Shown piece by piece: positions 32,305 to 41,689 of a stretch of 64,000 nucleotides of DNA; position 1 is the first letter of the stretch; each line of letters begins with the position of its first letter. The stretch is taken from positions 1-64,000 of the forward strand of contig NZ_JBNFZM010000001.1 in assembly GCF_051195235.1 (NCBI RefSeq), written 5' to 3'. The notes under the pieces were generated by a model. That model ran no database searches, had not been told where the DNA came from, and worked only from the letters and a program-made list of their open reading frames with translations. Position numbers and translations under genes: made by a program. Origin of the DNA: Tateyamaria sp947503385 (GTDB lineage: Bacteria; Pseudomonadota; Alphaproteobacteria; Rhodobacterales; Rhodobacteraceae).

Positions 32305-33537
32305 ATGACGTCCCCCACCCCACCCACGACACGCGGTGCGCTTGAGCGTCGCGAGGCGCGGCTGGCCTGGAGCCTGCTGCTGCCCACGATCCTTATCGTG
32401 AGCCTCGTGATCATCCTGCCGTTGCTGTCGATCTTCTGGATCAGCTTCAAGCCTGTGGGCCTTGCCGATCTGCGCCCTGTTGCGCCCATGATCCGGGAAA
32501 GCCTGCGCGAACGGTCGGGGCAGATGGTGGTTGAATACCGGGTGCGCAATTCGTCCCAGCAGAAAGAGATCACCGGGCTGGGCTTTACGGATACGCTGCA
32601 CGACGGCGTCGCAATTCTGGAGTTGCCCGAGTTCTGTGCCGTTGATGGGCTGCAACTGCGGTGCGAATTTGGTGATGTGCCCGGCGGGTTCAACGAACGG
32701 GTGCGTATCCCGGTGGCGCTGGACGGAGACGCGGAGGCACTCGAAGAGATCGTCGAAGGGTCCGCGCCAGCAGGCTACGGCACCGGCGACAATATTCTGA
32801 CCAATACCGAATTCACGCTGGAGAACTTCGCCCGCATCTTTGACGGAGATGAATTCCTGTCGGTGTTGTGGGCCACGATCTTTTACACAGTGTTCGGCAC
32901 CGTGGGGGCGCTGGTTGTCGGGTTGTTCGCCGCGATGCTGCTGAACAAGTCGTTCCGAGGCAAGGGCGTGCTGCGTGGTCTTTACCTGTTTCCTTACGTC
33001 TCACCCATCATCGCGGTTGCGTTCACTTGGGTGACGTTGCTGGATCCCTTTTCAGGATCGCTCAACGCGCTCCTGATCCAGATGGGCGTAACAGCGGGGC
33101 CGATCAATTTCTTTGGTCAGCGGCCATTGGCGCTGATCATGGTGACCGTGTTCGAAATCTGGCGCTATTTCCCGCTGTCGTTCCTGTTCATCCTCGCGCG
33201 GATGCAGTCGATAGACACGGATATGTACGAGGCCGCGGACATGGACGGGGCGAGCCCGTTTCAGAAGTTCTGGTATCTGTCGCTGCCGATGTTGCTGGGC
33301 ATTCTGTCGGTTCTGTTCCTGCTGCGCTTTATCTGGACGTTCAATAAATTCGACGACATTTTCCTGCTGACAGGGGGCAATGCGGGCACGCGGACCCTGA
33401 CGGTGAACGTCTATGAACAGGCCTTTGCCGTGTCGAATATCGGCGCAGGTGCGGCCGTGGCCGTGGTGATCTTTGCCACGCTGCTTTTGTTCAGCGTGTT
33501 CTTTTTCAAATACATCAGCCAGGAGGAAGGGTTGTGA
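32305..33537 (+). CDS. ABC sugar permease 1 (MalF-like) with periplasmic insertion
   Basis: 410 residues. The first membrane helix (about 25-47) is followed by an unusual soluble stretch of about 120 residues (about 55-170) with two cysteines (FCAVDG...LRCEF) and a DUF11-like VVEYRVRNSSQQKEITGLGFTDTLHDG pattern. The usual permease core follows with the EAA loop EAADMDGASPFQKFWYLSLPML. It forms the channel with permease 2. Confidence 0.9.
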   Translation: MTSPTPPTTRGALERREARLAWSLLLPTILIVSLVIILPLLSIFWISFKPVGLADLRPVAPMIRESLRERSGQMVVEYRVRNSSQQKEITGLGFTDTLHDGVAILELPEFCAVDGLQLRCEFGDVPGGFNERVRIPVALDGDAEALEEIVEGSAPAGYGTGDNILTNTEFTLENFARIFDGDEFLSVLWATIFYTVFGTVGALVVGLFAAMLLNKSFRGKGVLRGLYLFPYVSPIIAVAFTWVTLLDPFSGSLNALLIQMGVTAGPINFFGQRPLALIMVTVFEIWRYFPLSFLFILARMQSIDTDMYEAADMDGASPFQKFWYLSLPMLLGILSVLFLLRFIWTFNKFDDIFLLTGGNAGTRTLTVNVYEQAFAVSNIGAGAAVAVVIFATLLLFSVFFFKYISQEEGL

Positions 33538-33545
33538 GCGGGGGA

Positions 33546-33640
33546 GACGCAAAACAAGTTTGCGTCGCGCCTGCGGCGGGCGGCGACAGGGGCGTTGCCC
33601 CTCGGCCTGCGGCCTCACCCCAGAGTATTTGTCCAAGAGA
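33546..33640. repeat. Rhodobacteraceae-type palindromic intergenic repeat
   Basis: In the spacer between the two permeases: GACGCAAA/TTTGCGTC (33546-33566), then CGCC-TGC-GGCG, GGGC-GTT-GCCC and GGCC-TGC-GGCC, ending in CACCCCAGAGTATTTG. This GC-palindrome plus AGTATTT pattern is the widespread repeat of this family. Confidence 0.6.
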
Positions 33641-33654
33641 AGAAGGGGACGCAC

Positions 33655-34869
33655 ATGCACATGTTGCGTGAGGGTCATGTGACGGCTGGTCTGATCGGGA
33701 TTGTCTGGGCCTTTGTGATGGCAATCACGGTGTCCGTCACGCTGTCCTTTGCCTCGGGTCTGGGGTTTCGGCCCGGCGGGATCGGGTGCCTGATACTGGG
33801 TCTGAGCGGGGGATTGGCGGCGCTTTATGTGCGGGACCGTCTGGTGCTGTTTGCCGGCTTTGTTCTGGTTGCTGTGGCGCTGCTGTTCACACCTGTTACG
33901 CCGCTTGTCTTTGGTGAAGATGTACCGATGCAGTGGCGGCTTGCGGCTGCCATATCCTTTGGCGTGTTCAGCATCTGGCCGCTAAAGGTCATGCTGGTGG
34001 AGGCCCATCCCGGCACGCTGACCCGGCACGCATTCGAAGATGCGGTGATCCGGTTTCTGACCGGTTTTGGATACATCATCTTTACCGCGATCGTGCTGAT
34101 CCCGTTTTACGTGATGGTGATGACCAGCCTGAAGTCGCAACAGGCGCTGCTGCGCAATCCGCTGGATTTTTCCATTGAACTGAGCCGGGGCTGGGACCTG
34201 TTTACGAGCTATACCGAGCTTTTCGGCCAGTTCGGGTTTGGCAGCTACCTGTGGACCAGCTTTTACGTGTCGGTGCTGACCGTGCTGATCACGCTCGCCT
34301 TTTCCGTGCCGGGCGCCTATGCCGTGGCGCGGCTGCGGTTCAAGGGGCGGGCGGCGTTTTCGCGGTCGATCCTGTTGATCTACATGGTGCCGATGATCGT
34401 GCTGGCGCTGCCGATCTACATCGCCTTTTCGATGACGGGCCTGCGCAACACCATCCCCGGCCTGATCCTGATCTACCCGGTCACCACGATCCCTGTCGCG
34501 CTTTATATGTTGCAGGGCTATTTCCGCGGTCTGCCGGTCGAGGTCGAAGAAGCGGGCCTGATGGACGGGCTGAGCCGGTTGCAGGTGATCCTCAAGATCA
34601 CCCTGCCCCTGTCGTTGCCCGCGATGGTGTCGGTGTCGCTTTATGTCTTTATGATCGCGTGGAACGAGTTTCTGCTGGCGTTCATGCTGCTGGATGATCC
34701 GTCCATTTTCACGCTCACACGGGGGGTTGCGATGCTCAACTCCTCGGAGATTCCGCGCCAGCACCTGATGGCGGGTGCGGTTATTGCCACCATACCGATC
34801 ATGGCCCTGTTTCTGGGGCTGGAGCGGTTCATGACCAAGGGGCTGACCGCAGGGTCAGTAAAGGGATGA
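33655..34869 (+). CDS. ABC sugar permease 2 (MalG-like) with extra N-terminal helices
   Basis: 404 residues, longer than the 280 or so typical for MalG. The first 125 residues contain three to four additional membrane helices before the normal start of the permease core (FLTGFGYIIFTAIVLIPFYVMVMTSLKS). The core ends with the EAA loop EAGLMDGLSRLQVILKITLPLSLPAMVSV. Start at 33655 lies 6 bases after AAGGGGA. Its stop overlaps the GH63-like gene start (ATGA). Confidence 0.88.
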   Translation: MHMLREGHVTAGLIGIVWAFVMAITVSVTLSFASGLGFRPGGIGCLILGLSGGLAALYVRDRLVLFAGFVLVAVALLFTPVTPLVFGEDVPMQWRLAAAISFGVFSIWPLKVMLVEAHPGTLTRHAFEDAVIRFLTGFGYIIFTAIVLIPFYVMVMTSLKSQQALLRNPLDFSIELSRGWDLFTSYTELFGQFGFGSYLWTSFYVSVLTVLITLAFSVPGAYAVARLRFKGRAAFSRSILLIYMVPMIVLALPIYIAFSMTGLRNTIPGLILIYPVTTIPVALYMLQGYFRGLPVEVEEAGLMDGLSRLQVILKITLPLSLPAMVSVSLYVFMIAWNEFLLAFMLLDDPSIFTLTRGVAMLNSSEIPRQHLMAGAVIATIPIMALFLGLERFMTKGLTAGSVKG

Positions 34870-36131
34870 TGCTGGACGCAAGCACCACCGACGCACGTGA
34901 CGAAGAGGCACGAGGCATCCTCGCGCGCAATGACCGGGGCGGGTACACGATCCCCACTGCGGGTCTGTACCCCTACCAGTGGAACTGGGACAGCGCCTTT
35001 GCCGCCATGGGGTTTGCAGCATTCGACGTGGACCGCGCATGGACCGAGCTGGAGACGCTCTTTGCCGGGCAGTGGGCGGGGGGCATGGTCCCACATATCT
35101 TGTTTCACGCGCAGGATGACGGGTATTTTCCCGGCCCGGATGTGTGGCAGGGCGTGGGGCCGATCCCGTCTTCGGGCATCAGCCAGCCGCCGGTGGCGGC
35201 AACCATGGCGCGGCTGATCCTCGCCAAGGACCCGAAGCGCGGCGCTGCGCGGATAGCCGCGCTTTATGACAAGATGGTGGGCTGGCATCGCTGGTTCATG
35301 GATTGGCGGCTGGACAAAGGGGCCGTGTGCATCACGCACCCGTGGGAGGCCGGTCGGGACAACGCACCGGATTGGGACGCCGCGATGGCCGCCATCACGC
35401 CAGACGGCGTTGGCACATACGTCCGGCGCGACACGACCCATGTGGACAGTGCCATGCGGCCTACAAAATACGACTATGACCGTTACCTTTGGTTGGTTCA
35501 GCGGGGTGCTGCGGCGGGCTGGGACGAGGCGGCGATGCTCAGGGACACGCCGTTCCGGGTGGCGGACCCGACCATGACCTTTATCCTGCTGCGGGCGACC
35601 CGCGATCTGGAGGCGATGGGCCGCGACATGGGCAGGGACGTGTCGGAATTGCAGAGCTGGATCGCGACCCTCGAAGAGGGCGCGCAGAGCCTGTGGAACC
35701 CAAAGCTGGGCGCATATGATTCCCGCGATGTGGTTGGCGGCACCTGGTCCGGCGCGCTCAGCAATGCGTCGTTCCTGTGCTGGTATGCGGGCGTAGACCG
35801 GCCCGAAATGGCGGAACGATTGGCAGATGTGCTGGGCATGGCCAAGTACGGAGTGCCGTCGCTCGCCCCCAGTGATGACAGGTTCGACGCCAAGCGATAC
35901 TGGCGCGGGCCGGTCTGGGCGATCATGAACATGATGATTGGCCTTGGCCTGACCGAGCGGGGCTATGGTTTGGGCGAGGATTTGCGTGTGCTGACCGGCG
36001 ATATGATCGCTGAACACGGGTTTGCCGAATATTTTGACCCGCTCACCGGCGCACCAGCGGGCGGTGGCACGTTTACCTGGACGGCGGCCGTGTGGCTGGG
36101 CTGGGCGTCCCCGAATGCAGGAGGCGCGTGA
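34866..36131 (+). CDS. GH63/MGH1-like glycoside hydrolase
   Basis: 421 residues, an (alpha/alpha)6-barrel type. PYQWNWDSAFAAMGF and HPWEAGRDNAPDWDAAM match mannosylglycerate/glucosylglycerate hydrolases of GH63; the Asp of WNWDS and the acid of WEAGRDN are the likely active-site positions. No signal peptide, so it acts on imported substrate. Start overlaps permease 2. It suggests the ABC system imports a small glucosyl or mannosyl glycoside, such as an osmolyte; this is inference. Confidence 0.8.
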   Translation: MMLDASTTDARDEEARGILARNDRGGYTIPTAGLYPYQWNWDSAFAAMGFAAFDVDRAWTELETLFAGQWAGGMVPHILFHAQDDGYFPGPDVWQGVGPIPSSGISQPPVAATMARLILAKDPKRGAARIAALYDKMVGWHRWFMDWRLDKGAVCITHPWEAGRDNAPDWDAAMAAITPDGVGTYVRRDTTHVDSAMRPTKYDYDRYLWLVQRGAAAGWDEAAMLRDTPFRVADPTMTFILLRATRDLEAMGRDMGRDVSELQSWIATLEEGAQSLWNPKLGAYDSRDVVGGTWSGALSNASFLCWYAGVDRPEMAERLADVLGMAKYGVPSLAPSDDRFDAKRYWRGPVWAIMNMMIGLGLTERGYGLGEDLRVLTGDMIAEHGFAEYFDPLTGAPAGGGTFTWTAAVWLGWASPNAGGA

Positions 36132-36134
36132 GAC

Positions 36135-37187
36135 ATGGGCGCGATCACCCTCAATGCTGTCGAAAAGTGGTTTGGCGAGGTGCAGGTCATCAAAGGCGTG
36201 GACCTTGCCATCCAGAATGGTGAATTTGTCGTCTTTGTGGGCCCATCCGGTTGCGGCAAGTCCACGTTGCTGCGGATGATCGGCGGGCTTGAGGATATCA
36301 GCCGTGGCTCGCTGGATATCGACGGCACGGACGTGACGGACCAGCCGCCGTCGAAACGTGGGCTCAGTATGGTGTTCCAGTCCTACGCGCTGTATCCGCA
36401 CATGTCCGTGCGCGACAACATGGGCTTCTCGCTCAAGACCGCGGGGGCGCCCAAGGTCGAGATCGACACCAAGGTGAACGCTGCGGCGGATACGTTGAAG
36501 CTGGACCAGTACCTCGACCGGCGGCCCAAGGACCTGTCAGGTGGCCAGCGCCAACGGGTGGCGATTGGGCGGTCGATTGTGCGTGATCCCACCGCGTTCC
36601 TGTTTGACGAGCCGCTGTCGAACCTCGATGCCGCCCTGCGGGTCGAGATGCGGCACGAAATTTCCAAGCTGCACCAGAGCCTTGATGCCACGATGATCTA
36701 CGTCACACATGATCAGGTGGAGGCGATGACGCTGGCCGACCGGATTGTGGTTCTGGATGCAGGGCGCATCATTCAGGTCGGCACGCCGCGCGAGCTCTAT
36801 AACCACCCGGGCAACGTCTTTGTGGCGCAGTTCATCGGCAGCCCCAAGATGAACGTATTTCCCTGCACGACCGATACAAACACCTACAGCGTGGCGGGTG
36901 GGCGCGGCGGCAGTTATGGCCTTGGCAGACCCGCCACACAGATGGGCATCCGCCCCGAACACATCACCACCGGTGCCGCAGGCACCGGAGAGGTCGACGG
37001 CGTGGTCGACGTGGTCGAGTTCCTGGGCGCGGACACGTTTGTCCTTTTTGATTGCGGTGCGGCGGGGCCGATCAACGTGCGCATCTCTGGGGATGCGGCC
37101 CTGACCGTGGGCGACACGCACGGGCTCAGCTTTGACGCAGACCAAACGCATTTCTTTGACGCGGACTGTGTGACGGTGACGGCTTAG
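36135..37187 (+). CDS. ABC sugar importer ATPase (UgpC/MalK type)
   Basis: 350 residues. Walker A GPSGCGKST, Q-loop, signature LSGGQRQRVAIGRSI, Walker B FLFDEPLSNLD and a C-terminal regulatory TOBE domain (GIRPEHI). It powers the two permeases and follows the hydrolase by 3 bases. Last gene of the LacI-controlled operon. Confidence 0.95.
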   Translation: MGAITLNAVEKWFGEVQVIKGVDLAIQNGEFVVFVGPSGCGKSTLLRMIGGLEDISRGSLDIDGTDVTDQPPSKRGLSMVFQSYALYPHMSVRDNMGFSLKTAGAPKVEIDTKVNAAADTLKLDQYLDRRPKDLSGGQRQRVAIGRSIVRDPTAFLFDEPLSNLDAALRVEMRHEISKLHQSLDATMIYVTHDQVEAMTLADRIVVLDAGRIIQVGTPRELYNHPGNVFVAQFIGSPKMNVFPCTTDTNTYSVAGGRGGSYGLGRPATQMGIRPEHITTGAAGTGEVDGVVDVVEFLGADTFVLFDCGAAGPINVRISGDAALTVGDTHGLSFDADQTHFFDADCVTVTA

Positions 37188-37252
37188 GCTTGCGGGGACG
37201 CCCACGCGCATTTACGTTGCCCGAACCTCAATAAGCCTGAAGGGGCACGCGC

Positions 37253-38380
37253 GTGGCATTCTCTCCCGTTATCACCGGCACCGGCGTTTTTACGCCCGAA
37301 CAGTCGATCTCCAACGCAGAGCTTGTCAAAGCGTTCAACGCCTATGCCGACCGCTACAACGCAGTTCACGCAGACGAGATTGCGGCGGGGACGCTGGAAG
37401 CAAAGGACCATTCGTCCGAAGAATTCATCCTCAAGGCGTCCGGCATCGAACGGCGCTATGTGATGGACAAATCGGGTGTGCTGGACCCGGAGGTGATGCA
37501 CCCCCTGCTGCGTCAGCGCAGCGACGATGAGCCGGGGATCATGGCCGAAATGGCGGTGGACGCCGCCAACAAGGCGCTCGCTCAGGCGGGCAAAACGGCG
37601 GCGGATGTGGATGCGGTGATCTGTGCGGCGTCAAACCATGAACGCGCCTATCCTGCGATCGCCATTGAGATTCAGGATCTGCTGGGCATCGACGGCTTTG
37701 CCTTTGACATGAACGTGGCGTGTTCGTCAGCGACGTTCGGCTTGCAGGCGGCAGCGGACATGGTGCGGTCCGGTTCCATCCGCTCGGCGCTGGTGGTGAA
37801 CCCCGAGATTTGCTCGGCGCATCTGGAATGGCGCGACCGCGACTGTCACTTCATTTTTGGCGATGTGGCCACGGCAACTTTGGTCGAACGCGAAGAGGAC
37901 GCCACGGGACCACATTTCGCGATCCGCTCCACCCGCTGCGCCACGGTGTTTTCCAACAACATCCGCAACAACAATGGCTTTCTGCGCCGCTCGCGCCCCG
38001 ATGGGGTCAAGGACCGGCGCGACATGCAGTTCATGCAGAACGGGCGCAAGGTGTTCAAAGAAGTGCTCCCGCTCGTGGCCAAACATATCGGCGACCACAT
38101 GAGCGATGAGGCGCTGGAGGCCAACGATATCAAACGGTTGTGGCTGCATCAGGCCAACAAGTCGATGAATGACTTTATCGGCAAAAAGGTTCTGGGCCGT
38201 GATCCGGCACCAAGCGAACAGCCCAACATCCTTCAGGATTACGCCAACACATCCTCTGCCGGGTCTATCATCGCGTTTTCCAAATACTCGGACGATATGG
38301 CACCGGGGGATGTGGGCGTCATCTGTTCGTTTGGTGCGGGGTATTCGGTGGGTTCGGTCGTCGTGGAACGCAAAGGCTAG
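37253..38380 (+). CDS. 3-oxoacyl-ACP synthase III-like protein
   Basis: 375 residues from a GTG preceded by AAGGGG. The KAS III triad is intact: Cys157 in NVACSSATFG, His299 in LHQAN and Asn332 in YANTSSAGS. It is longer than FabH (about 320) with an N-terminal insertion. Such enzymes start fatty-acid or specialised-lipid chains. Convergent to the cNMP-patatin gene, their stops overlap by 4 bp. Confidence 0.85.
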   Translation: MAFSPVITGTGVFTPEQSISNAELVKAFNAYADRYNAVHADEIAAGTLEAKDHSSEEFILKASGIERRYVMDKSGVLDPEVMHPLLRQRSDDEPGIMAEMAVDAANKALAQAGKTAADVDAVICAASNHERAYPAIAIEIQDLLGIDGFAFDMNVACSSATFGLQAAADMVRSGSIRSALVVNPEICSAHLEWRDRDCHFIFGDVATATLVEREEDATGPHFAIRSTRCATVFSNNIRNNNGFLRRSRPDGVKDRRDMQFMQNGRKVFKEVLPLVAKHIGDHMSDEALEANDIKRLWLHQANKSMNDFIGKKVLGRDPAPSEQPNILQDYANTSSAGSIIAFSKYSDDMAPGDVGVICSFGAGYSVGSVVVERKG

Positions 38381-40269
38381 CGGGTCGTCAGACCCAACCC
38401 ATCGCCCACTTCGTTGATGTGGTCTGCCGCTGATTTGAGACGCTCGATGCAACCTGCATCGCCACCCCCAGACACCTCGTCAGCGCGTACCATCGCCATG
38501 TCCATCTGCTTGTAAGCCGCCTCGAACAGCTCGCGCCCCCGTTTCCAGTCGAGAAAGCTCATACCCTTGAGCACCGACAAATTCAGCAGCACATCATCCT
38601 CGACGTCGATCTCGGTCAGCAATTTGCGGGCGTTCACCACCATCGACCGGGCCAAAATGGCAAAGGCACTGGGGTGGCGCGGCGCGTCCTTCTTGGGGCG
38701 GCGCAACAGGCTGGCGACAACCTGCGCACGGTTTGGCAAGTCCTCGTATTTCGCCATCACCCGCCATGCCTTGTCGGGCAGGAAGTTCAGGATGATGTTC
38801 GGCCCCGGTTTCAACTGGCGCATCGCCTCGATGGGCACATTGTCGATCAGGCTGCCGTCAATCAGCACCTCCCCATCAGGGTTCAGCATCGGCGGGAAAA
38901 TACCGGGGATCGCGGTTGAGGCGCGAATGGCCCGCCACAGCGGACCGGTGCGCATGACGCGCACGTCATTGTCCGTCAGGCTGGTTGCCACAGCAAAGAA
39001 GTTGAGCGGCAGATCCTCAATGTCTTGCGTGCCGTAATGGCGCAGGAATGCATCATCGAGCGTGTGGTGATCCAGCAGCGAATAGCGGGGCAACGTGATC
39101 TTCGACATCGCCTTGGATCGGATGAAGATATCTTCGCACTGCTCCATCACGTGATCGGGGTCCAGACCCATGGCCAAAGCGCCCGCCATAGCGGACCCGA
39201 CACTGGTGCCCCCGACAAAGTCAAAGCTATAGCCGTGTTCCTGCAGGTACTTGATGCCCCCCAGATGGGCGGTGCCAAACGACCCACCACCGCAGAGCAC
39301 AAGCCCCACCGCCTCGCCGCGCACAAAGCGGCCCAACCGGTCAAAATCCTTCGGCTGGTCCAGCGCCACGTGATGATGCAACCCGACCATCCGGTCATTC
39401 AGCCATTTGACTGTCTGCGCGCGGCTGTCCGTTTCGGTGTCGCGATACAGAACCAACTGCACGTTGGCCTCCATCTTGGCCTGATAGACCTGCCGTTCAA
39501 GCGCGGATGGCGCGTCCAGTGGTCCGAACTGCGCCCCTTTTGGCAGTGCAACGACGATTGTGTCGGCGTTGTTGGTCACCGCTTTGCGCCAGACCGGATC
39601 ACCATCCGCATCCGTACAGAGCAGAATAAGCGTATCGTGCGCGGCCTCCATCGACCGTACCCAGCGTCCTGTTTCTTCAAGGTCGTGGCGCAGCGCGTCG
39701 GGGCGCGAGGTCTCGTCCAGCACCTTCCAGTTCGGCGCTGCGGCAAAGGCCCTGCGCAGCCCCTGCACAAAGGCCGCCGCCAGCGGGCGATTGGCCCCCG
39801 GCAACACCGCACAGACCTGCCCGGCACTTGGGCGCAGGGCGGGACTGCCCCGCACGGTACGCGCCAGCCGCTGGCTGAGCGCGGCGAGAATACCGTTGGC
39901 CAATGCGGGGGTCTGAGCGGACAACGTGTCATAGGCCTCGCGTGTCAGGCACAAAACGGAACTGTCACGCGCTGCAATCACGCTCGCCGTGCGTGTGCCC
40001 CCCGCAAAGAAGGCAAGTTCGCCCACCGGCTCACCGGGGCGTATTTCGGCAATGGCCAGCGCGCCCGAAAACACGGTGAACCGGCCACTGATGACAAGGA
40101 ACAGGCGATTGGCGGCATCGCCTTCGCGGATCAGCGCCGCGCCACGCGGGATATGTTCCACATCAGCCAGTTCCAAGGCGTGTTGAAGGACATCAGTATC
40201 CAGCGCGGCAAAGCCATCGACGGCGCGCAGCATCTGTAGCAAATCACTGTTACGATCCAGCCGGTTCAT
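38377..40269 (-). CDS. Cyclic-nucleotide-binding/patatin phospholipase (NTE type)
   Basis: 630 residues. Residues about 15-130 form a cNMP-binding domain (GDAANRLFLVISGRF, GEPVGELAFFAGGTRTASVIAARDS); a middle region is followed by the patatin domain: oxyanion hole GGGSFG (327-332), nucleophile Ser356 in GTSVG, and Asp471 in IDGSLIDNVP. It resembles neuropathy target esterase-like phospholipases with cNMP regulation. GGGAG lies 6 bases before the ATG at 40269. Confidence 0.92.
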   Translation of the reverse strand: MNRLDRNSDLLQMLRAVDGFAALDTDVLQHALELADVEHIPRGAALIREGDAANRLFLVISGRFTVFSGALAIAEIRPGEPVGELAFFAGGTRTASVIAARDSSVLCLTREAYDTLSAQTPALANGILAALSQRLARTVRGSPALRPSAGQVCAVLPGANRPLAAAFVQGLRRAFAAAPNWKVLDETSRPDALRHDLEETGRWVRSMEAAHDTLILLCTDADGDPVWRKAVTNNADTIVVALPKGAQFGPLDAPSALERQVYQAKMEANVQLVLYRDTETDSRAQTVKWLNDRMVGLHHHVALDQPKDFDRLGRFVRGEAVGLVLCGGGSFGTAHLGGIKYLQEHGYSFDFVGGTSVGSAMAGALAMGLDPDHVMEQCEDIFIRSKAMSKITLPRYSLLDHHTLDDAFLRHYGTQDIEDLPLNFFAVATSLTDNDVRVMRTGPLWRAIRASTAIPGIFPPMLNPDGEVLIDGSLIDNVPIEAMRQLKPGPNIILNFLPDKAWRVMAKYEDLPNRAQVVASLLRRPKKDAPRHPSAFAILARSMVVNARKLLTEIDVEDDVLLNLSVLKGMSFLDWKRGRELFEAAYKQMDMAMVRADEVSGGGDAGCIERLKSAADHINEVGDGLGLTTR

Positions 40270-40351
40270 ACCATACTCCCAACCAGAGAGTGCATCGACA
40301 AAGCGGGGCTCGCAAGCCCGTGCCACCGGCTACGTCACGTGAATTTGCACC

Positions 40352-41083
40352 CTAGCTGTCTTTGCTCGACACCCGCGCGTGCACGTCAGAAACGCTTTCG
40401 ATGCGCTCTGAATAGCGGTTCACCAGATACGGCGCCCGCCCGCGCACCATCCACGTGAACTTGACCAGTTCTTCCATCACATCAACCACACGTCGGTAAA
40501 ACGGACCCTCGGGCAGGCGCGCGCCGTCAAATTCCAGCCACGCCTTGGCGATGCTCGACTGATTGGGGATGGTGACCATGCGCATCCAGCGGCCAAGGAT
40601 TCGCATCTGGTTGACCGCATTGAAACTTTGCGAGCCGCCGCACACTTGCATCAGCGCCAGTGTCTTGCCTTGGGTCGGACGAATGCCCCCCTGCAACGAC
40701 AGCGGCAGCCAGTCAATTTGCGTTTTCATCAGGCCGGTCATGGCCCCGTGACGCTCTGGGCTGGACCACACCATGCCTTCGGACCAGATCGCCAAATCGC
40801 GCAGTTCCTGCACCTTGGGGTGGCTGGCCTCATCACCGTCCACCAGCGGCAGACCCTTGGGGTCAAAAATCCGCGTCTCGCAGCCCAAATGGCGCAGGAT
40901 ACGCCCGGCTTCCTCGACCGACCGGCGCGAAAAACTGGCCTCGCGCAATGAGCCATAAAGCAGCAAAATACGAGGTGGGTGGCCCGGATCATCCGGCGCG
41001 CGCAGCGCCTCCACGTCAATCCCGGGCAAGGCCTCCAAGCGCAGCGCCGGGATGTCTTCGCCGGGTGTGTCAGCCACTTTCAT
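40352..41083 (-). CDS. arsH: ArsH-like NADPH-dependent FMN reductase
   Basis: 243 residues. RILLLYGSLREASFSRRSVEEAGRIL is the flavodoxin-like FMN phosphate loop, and WSSPERHGAMTGLMKTQIDWLP is diagnostic of ArsH. ArsH oxidises organoarsenicals or detoxifies arsenic; no arsR/arsB genes are adjacent, so a general quinone or metal reductase role is possible. Overlaps the upstream gene by 14 bp. Confidence 0.88.
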   Translation of the reverse strand: MKVADTPGEDIPALRLEALPGIDVEALRAPDDPGHPPRILLLYGSLREASFSRRSVEEAGRILRHLGCETRIFDPKGLPLVDGDEASHPKVQELRDLAIWSEGMVWSSPERHGAMTGLMKTQIDWLPLSLQGGIRPTQGKTLALMQVCGGSQSFNAVNQMRILGRWMRMVTIPNQSSIAKAWLEFDGARLPEGPFYRRVVDVMEELVKFTWMVRGRAPYLVNRYSERIESVSDVHARVSSKDS

Positions 41084-41528
41084 CCTCCAGATGAAGTTTC
41101 ATGTCGATCAACACCTGTTGCAGCAGCGTCGTTTCCTTGAGCAGCCGCTTGGCCTCGTTCACGGTGATCACACCGTCTTCGATCGACTGCTGGTATTCGG
41201 TCATCAACATGGCAAAGCGCTGGCTCAGCGCGATAACGTCCGAGTTCACGCCGCCCGACCGATCCGAGTTGGGGCGACGATCATCGTGGCTGAGCGTGAT
41301 GCCCTGCAACTCTGCCAAGGCGCTTGTGACATGCGGGTACTTCGCCGCCTTCTCCAGCGCCACAACGGCATCGACGGGCATAAACCGGTCTGCGTGTTCG
41401 GGGTTGTCCGAATAGTATCGGCCCAGCGTCGCCTTGGATTTGCCGGTCAGCACGCAGGCCGGTTCGATGCCCACATCCTTGACCAACGCCTCGGTGTGTT
41501 TCTTCAGATAGCTGCCAGTCGCCGCCAT
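41070..41528 (-). CDS. Conserved hypothetical, possible DNA-binding protein
   Basis: 152 residues from MAATGSYLKKHTEAL. The N-terminal half, with TGKSKATLGRYYSDNPEHADRFMPVDAVVALEKAA, resembles phage-style helix-turn-helix proteins; the C-terminus is a helical segment ending KLHLEDESG. Function unknown. It overlaps arsH by 14 bp and may be co-transcribed with it. Confidence 0.65.
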   Translation of the reverse strand: MAATGSYLKKHTEALVKDVGIEPACVLTGKSKATLGRYYSDNPEHADRFMPVDAVVALEKAAKYPHVTSALAELQGITLSHDDRRPNSDRSGGVNSDVIALSQRFAMLMTEYQQSIEDGVITVNEAKRLLKETTLLQQVLIDMKLHLEDESG

Positions 41529-41689
41529 TGTTGCGCCCTCTTTGCCTGTCACCATTACAACCCAAGGTTTGGGGAACCTGCACGGTCTTTTCCCATTAAT
41601 TGGCCCCGCTGCAAATGTCATTGGTTAATCGTCCCAACGGTTTTCGGGGCTTCAAGAGTAACCGGTGCCCCCAGCATCGGTGCAGGTGA

